A stretch of DNA of 8,940 bases from Anaerolinea sp. (GTDB lineage: Bacteria; Chloroflexota; Anaerolineae; Anaerolineales; Villigracilaceae), in assembly GCA_020720965.1 (NCBI GenBank), contig DYNS01000104.1, forward strand, positions 1 to 8,940. Reading direction: 5' to 3'. The stretch's first letter is position 1. Each line of letters starts with the position of its first letter. The notes beneath the pieces were generated by a model. It ran no database searches, was not told the origin of the DNA, and worked only from the letters and a program-made list of their open reading frames with translations. This document shows, piece after piece, positions 6,194-8,940 of the stretch. The translations under genes were made by a program, and so were the position numbers.

Positions 6194-7468
6194 ATGCCCA
6201 TCCCCCCCGAAACCTTCCTCACCCACAGCCTCACCGACTTGCGCCTGGCGCAGGTGTTGGCGGCGGCGCTCCACGCCGTAGAGCCTGGCGCGGCGGTTAT
6301 TCGTCACCTGCGGATGCGCCCCCTGCCCCCTGCCAGGCGCATCTACGCCCTGGGGCTGGGCAAAGCCGCCCTACCCATGACTCAAGCCCTCGCCCAATGC
6401 TACCCCTTGAGAGATGCCCTCATCATCACCAAACATCCCGGCGAGCCGGGCTTCTCGCCCGCCACCCTGCTAACGGGTGGACACCCCGTCCCCAACGCAG
6501 ATTCGGTGCGGGCAGGGCAAGCGGCGCTCAGTTTCGTCTCCGGCTTGGGCGCGGAAGATGTCCTCGTCTGCCTCATCTCCGGCGGCGGCTCGGCGCTGAT
6601 GAGCGCCCCTCGCGTTCCCCTGGAAGATTTGCAAACCCTCACCCGCCTGCTGCTGGCTTGCGGGGCGCGGATTGACGAAATAAACACCCTGCGCCGACAC
6701 CTGGACGAAGTGAAGGGCGGCGGGCTGGCGAGGCAGACGCAGGCAAAAGTTCGCAGCCTGATTCTTTCGGACGTAGTGGGCAACCCGCTGGAAGCAATTG
6801 CCTCCGGTCCCACCGCCCCCGACCCTTCCACTCGCGCCCAGGCGTGGGATACGCTGAAGAAGTACGACCTGCTCCCCGCCGCGCCGCCCTCCGTGTTGCA
6901 GGTTTTGCAGAATGCCGAAGAAACGCCCAAAGCGGATGACCCGTTGTTCGCCCGCGTGGAAAATGCCCTGGTAGGCAGTAATGCTCTGGCGGCAGAGGCG
7001 GCGCTGAGGCAGGCTCAATCGCTTGGTTTTTCTCCGCTCTTTTTGGGGGACGACTGGCAAGGCGAAGCCCGCGAGGCGGCGCTACGTTTTTGCCATGCCG
7101 GGTTGGGAACCGCCACCTCGCTGCCGCTGTGCGTGGCGGCAGGCGGGGAAACGACCGTTACCCTGCGCGGGGAGGGCAAGGGTGGGCGTAACCTGGAATT
7201 TGCCCTGGCTGCCGTGACGGAATTGGCGGGGCAGGAGGGTGTGACCCTCGTGACCCTGGCAACGGATGGTGAGGACGGCGTGACGGGCGCGGCAGGGGCG
7301 GTTGTCACCGGCGAAACCCTGGCACGCGCCCGTCTCATGGGGCTGGACCCTGCCGATTTTCTGGCAAGAAACGATTCTTATACTTTTTTTGCCGCCCTGG
7401 GGGATGCGCTTAAGACCGGGGCAACTGGCACAAACGTCAACGACCTGGCATTTTTGTTCCGTGCCTGA
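6194..7468 (+). CDS. Glycerate 2-kinase, MOFRL (TtuD/GckA) family
   Basis: This 424-residue cytoplasmic kinase has the usual family length. It phosphorylates D-glycerate with ATP, normally giving 2-phosphoglycerate, which enters lower glycolysis. The N-terminal DUF4147 domain (about 10-245) shows GLGKAALPM with K58, TGGHPVPNADS (94-104), ISGGGSALMSAP (128-139), a basic RRHLDEVKGGGLA segment (167-179) and LSDVVGNPLEAIASGPTAPD (191-210). The C-terminal MOFRL domain (about 310-424) shows AAGGETTVTL, GKGGRNLEFALAA and TLATDGEDGVTGAAGAVV. The ATG at 6194 is 2 bases after the hydrolase stop and has no Shine-Dalgarno sequence of its own, so translation is probably coupled. By eye the gene is richer in GC than the transporter upstream. 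It is the last gene before a terminator. The functional call is firm at family level. Glycerate supply from tartronate, hydroxypyruvate or another hydroxy-acid route cannot be decided here. Confidence 0.93.
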   Translation: MPIPPETFLTHSLTDLRLAQVLAAALHAVEPGAAVIRHLRMRPLPPARRIYALGLGKAALPMTQALAQCYPLRDALIITKHPGEPGFSPATLLTGGHPVPNADSVRAGQAALSFVSGLGAEDVLVCLISGGGSALMSAPRVPLEDLQTLTRLLLACGARIDEINTLRRHLDEVKGGGLARQTQAKVRSLILSDVVGNPLEAIASGPTAPDPSTRAQAWDTLKKYDLLPAAPPSVLQVLQNAEETPKADDPLFARVENALVGSNALAAEAALRQAQSLGFSPLFLGDDWQGEAREAALRFCHAGLGTATSLPLCVAAGGETTVTLRGEGKGGRNLEFALAAVTELAGQEGVTLVTLATDGEDGVTGAAGAVVTGETLARARLMGLDPADFLARNDSYTFFAALGDALKTGATGTNVNDLAFLFRA

Positions 7469-7526
7469 GGGCTGCGTTTTACGCCTGCACAATTCCCAGA
7501 TTATTGGTACAACTTCAGGAGCATTG

Positions 7527-7554
7527 CCATCCCCGCCGGATGGAATTATTTTTT
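7527..7554 (+). terminator. Intrinsic terminator after the glycerate kinase
   Basis: CCATCC (7527-7532) and GGATGG (7538-7543) form a perfect 6-bp stem around the 5-base loop CCGCC. AATTA and six T follow, ending at 7554. It lies 58 bases after the kinase stop and is a plausible end of the regulator-to-kinase unit. The stem is short but GC-rich. Confidence 0.65.
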
Positions 7555-7727
7555 ATAAGATGCTCTGCTGTAGGGGAAAATTTTGGAGAAAAGACCCGAA
7601 TTTTGGCAGGTTTGGGGGTTTTTAGGGCGCAAAAAGGATTACACTTAAGGGAATGAGGTAGCCTTTGTATTTTATCTTTGCAAGGCAAACCCGAATTTTT
7701 GGTGATACCCCCTGGGAGAAAACTGAC
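7555..7727 (+). other. Spacer upstream of hsdM with AATTTTGG repeats and no clear promoter
   Basis: No gene is visible here. AATTTTGG occurs at 7579-7586 and 7599-7606, exactly 20 bases apart, and a variant AATTTTTGG is at 7694-7702. The latter two sit within a longer repeat, ACCCGAATTTTGG (7594-7606) and ACCCGAATTTTTGG (7689-7702). The best promoter guess is TTAAGG (7645-7650), 17 bases, then TATTTT (7668-7673), a poor match. The Shine-Dalgarno sequence for hsdM is GGGAG at 7714-7718. Confidence 0.35.
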
Positions 7728-8940
7728 GTGGCAGAAAACAACGAATTGGAAAAAACGCTTTGGGCGGCTGCGGATAAGATGCGCTCCAACATGGATGCCG
7801 CCGAATACAAGCATGTTGTGCTCGGTCTCATTTTTCTCAAGTACATTTCGGATGCCTTCAACAGCCTGTATGCCCAATTAAAAGCAGGCAAAGGTGAGTT
7901 TGAGGGGGCAGACCCCGAAGACGCGGATGAGTACCTGGCGAAGAACATCTTTTTCGTGCCGGAAAAAGCCAGGTGGCAGTATCTTCAGGATAGGGCGAAG
8001 CAGCCCGAAATTGGCAAGTGGATTGACGAGGCGATGGATGCCATCGAGCGCATCAATCCGCCCCTGAAAGGGGTTTTGCCCAAAATTTACGCCGACCCCG
8101 ACCTGAACAAAGTCCGCCTGGGGGAATTGATTGACCTGATTGGCACGATTGGCTTTAACCAGGACGGGCACGCTGCTCAGGATTTGCTGGGGCGGGTGTA
8201 TGAATACTTCCTCGGTCAGTTTGCGGATGCCGAAGGCAAAAAGGGTGGACAGTTCTACACGCCCGCCAGCATCGTCAGGCTGCTGGTGGAGATGCTGGAG
8301 CCGTACAACGGGCGCGTATATGACGGCTGCTGTGGCAGCGGGGGAATGTTCGTGCAGAGTGAGAAGTTCGTGCTGAGTCACCAGGGCAACATCCGGGATT
8401 TGTCCATTTTTGGGCAAGAATCTAACCCGACCACCTTGCGCCTGGCGCGGATGAATCTGGCGATTCGGGGCATTGATGCCAAACTGGAACTGGGCGACAC
8501 CTTTCTGAATGACCGTCACCCCGACCTGAAAGCGGATTTCATTCTGGCGAACCCGCCCTTCAACATCAGCGATTGGAGCGGCGAGCAGCTGCGTGACGAT
8601 GCTCGTTGGAAATATGGCATCCCGCCGCTGGGCAACGCCAACTATGCCTGGCTACAACATTTTCTTCATAAACTGGCACCCAACGGCACAGCCGGGATTG
8701 TGCTTGCCAACGGCAGCATGAACAGCAATACCGGCGGCGAGGGCGACATTCGCAAGAACCTGATCGAAGCCGGGCTGGTGGATTGCATGGTGGCATTGCC
8801 TGCCCAACTCTTTTACAACACCATGATTCCGGCGTGTTTGTGGTTTTTATCTCGCAATCGCGCCGGTTCCGTAGGGGCGACCGGCCGGTCGCCCCTACAA
8901 CGGCCGCCCCTGCGTGACCGTTCCAACGAAATCCTGTTCA
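7728..8940 (+). CDS. hsdM: Type I restriction-modification system methyltransferase subunit (HsdM), 3' end outside window
   Basis: The first 404 residues of an N6-adenine DNA methyltransferase are visible, open to the window edge. HsdM pairs with the specificity subunit HsdS to methylate host sites and forms the restriction complex with HsdR; both partners would lie downstream. The N-terminal HsdM helical domain (about 5-145) contains LEKTLWAAADKMRSNMDAAE and YKHVVLGLIFLKYISD. GGQFYTPASIV (173-183) leads the catalytic domain. The SAM-binding motif I is YDGCCGSGGMF (198-208), with Gly where most relatives have Pro. The catalytic motif IV is NPPF (275-278). The start is GTG at 7728, giving the usual family N-terminus, with GGGAG at 7714-7718; an internal ATG at 7779 would cut into the domain. 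Residues 382-399 look like an insertion produced by a palindromic element. If this segment is tolerated the enzyme may be active. Confidence 0.93.
   Translation, partial: MAENNELEKTLWAAADKMRSNMDAAEYKHVVLGLIFLKYISDAFNSLYAQLKAGKGEFEGADPEDADEYLAKNIFFVPEKARWQYLQDRAKQPEIGKWIDEAMDAIERINPPLKGVLPKIYADPDLNKVRLGELIDLIGTIGFNQDGHAAQDLLGRVYEYFLGQFADAEGKKGGQFYTPASIVRLLVEMLEPYNGRVYDGCCGSGGMFVQSEKFVLSHQGNIRDLSIFGQESNPTTLRLARMNLAIRGIDAKLELGDTFLNDRHPDLKADFILANPPFNISDWSGEQLRDDARWKYGIPPLGNANYAWLQHFLHKLAPNGTAGIVLANGSMNSNTGGEGDIRKNLIEAGLVDCMVALPAQLFYNTMIPACLWFLSRNRAGSVGATGRSPLQRPPLRDRSNEILF
8871..8898. repeat. 28-bp perfect palindrome inside hsdM
   Basis: GTAGGGGCGACCGG (8871-8884) is followed without any gap by its exact reverse complement CCGGTCGCCCCTAC (8885-8898). 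It begins on a codon boundary and is read in frame as VGATGRSPLQ (residues 382-391; the last codon runs 2 bases past the palindrome). Just downstream, GGCCGCCCCTGCG (8903-8915) looks like a degenerate half copy of the right arm. GTTCC occurs at 8866-8870 and again at 8920-8924, bracketing the segment like a 5-bp target duplication. The arm sequence resembles palindromic repeats that I recall being dispersed in many environmental genomes, normally between genes. Copy number in this genome cannot be seen from the window. Confidence 0.85.

Noticed and set aside
7700..7710. TGGTGATACCC as a second FadR-type operator
   Set aside because: It matches TGGT-N3-ACCA except for the last base. It stands alone just before the hsdM ribosome site with no good promoter beside it and after a terminator, so chance is the simplest explanation.
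1..8940. CRISPR arrays, tRNA genes, insertion sequences or phage genes
   Set aside because: I saw no regularly spaced direct repeats, no cloverleaf sequence and no transposase, integrase or phage structural proteins on either strand.

Overview
The window looks like a bacterial chromosome segment, most plausibly from an environmental Chloroflexota (Anaerolineae-like) genome. That placement is inference from the protein types and from the repeat-like palindromes; no rRNA or other taxonomic marker is present. All convincing genes are on the + strand, and no tRNA, rRNA or CRISPR array is visible.

Left part (1-2890). A broken 3' tail of a PfkB-family sugar kinase is followed 24 bases later by a small four-helix membrane protein, and 12 bases after that by a 727-residue amino-acid permease (APC superfamily) carrying two C-terminal universal-stress-protein (USP) domains.

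Middle part (2926-7554). This is a self-contained predicted transcription unit. A near-consensus sigma-70 promoter with an embedded FadR-type operator drives a GntR/FCD regulator. Next come an Nramp-fold transporter that lacks the usual metal-binding motifs, a metallo-beta-lactamase-fold hydrolase of the dihydropterin-synthase-like group, and a MOFRL-type (TtuD/GckA) glycerate 2-kinase. The last two genes are 2 bases apart, and a hairpin/T-tract terminator follows. The likely theme is regulated uptake and catabolism of a small hydroxy-acid or related compound, ending in 2-phosphoglycerate. The substrate is not determined by the sequence. A 16-bp stem-loop followed by five T lies between the transporter and the hydrolase and may attenuate the distal genes.

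Right part (7555-8940). A 173-base spacer leads to hsdM, the methyltransferase subunit of a type I restriction-modification system, which runs off the window. Inside hsdM is a 28-bp perfect palindrome in a roughly 54-bp in-frame segment bounded by 5-bp direct repeats. It looks like a small palindromic element inserted into a coding gene.

The items most worth following up are the Nramp-like transporter without its metal ligands in a glycerate-kinase operon, the multi-half-site operator in front of it, and the palindromic insertion in hsdM. None of these amounts to a demonstrated new system.
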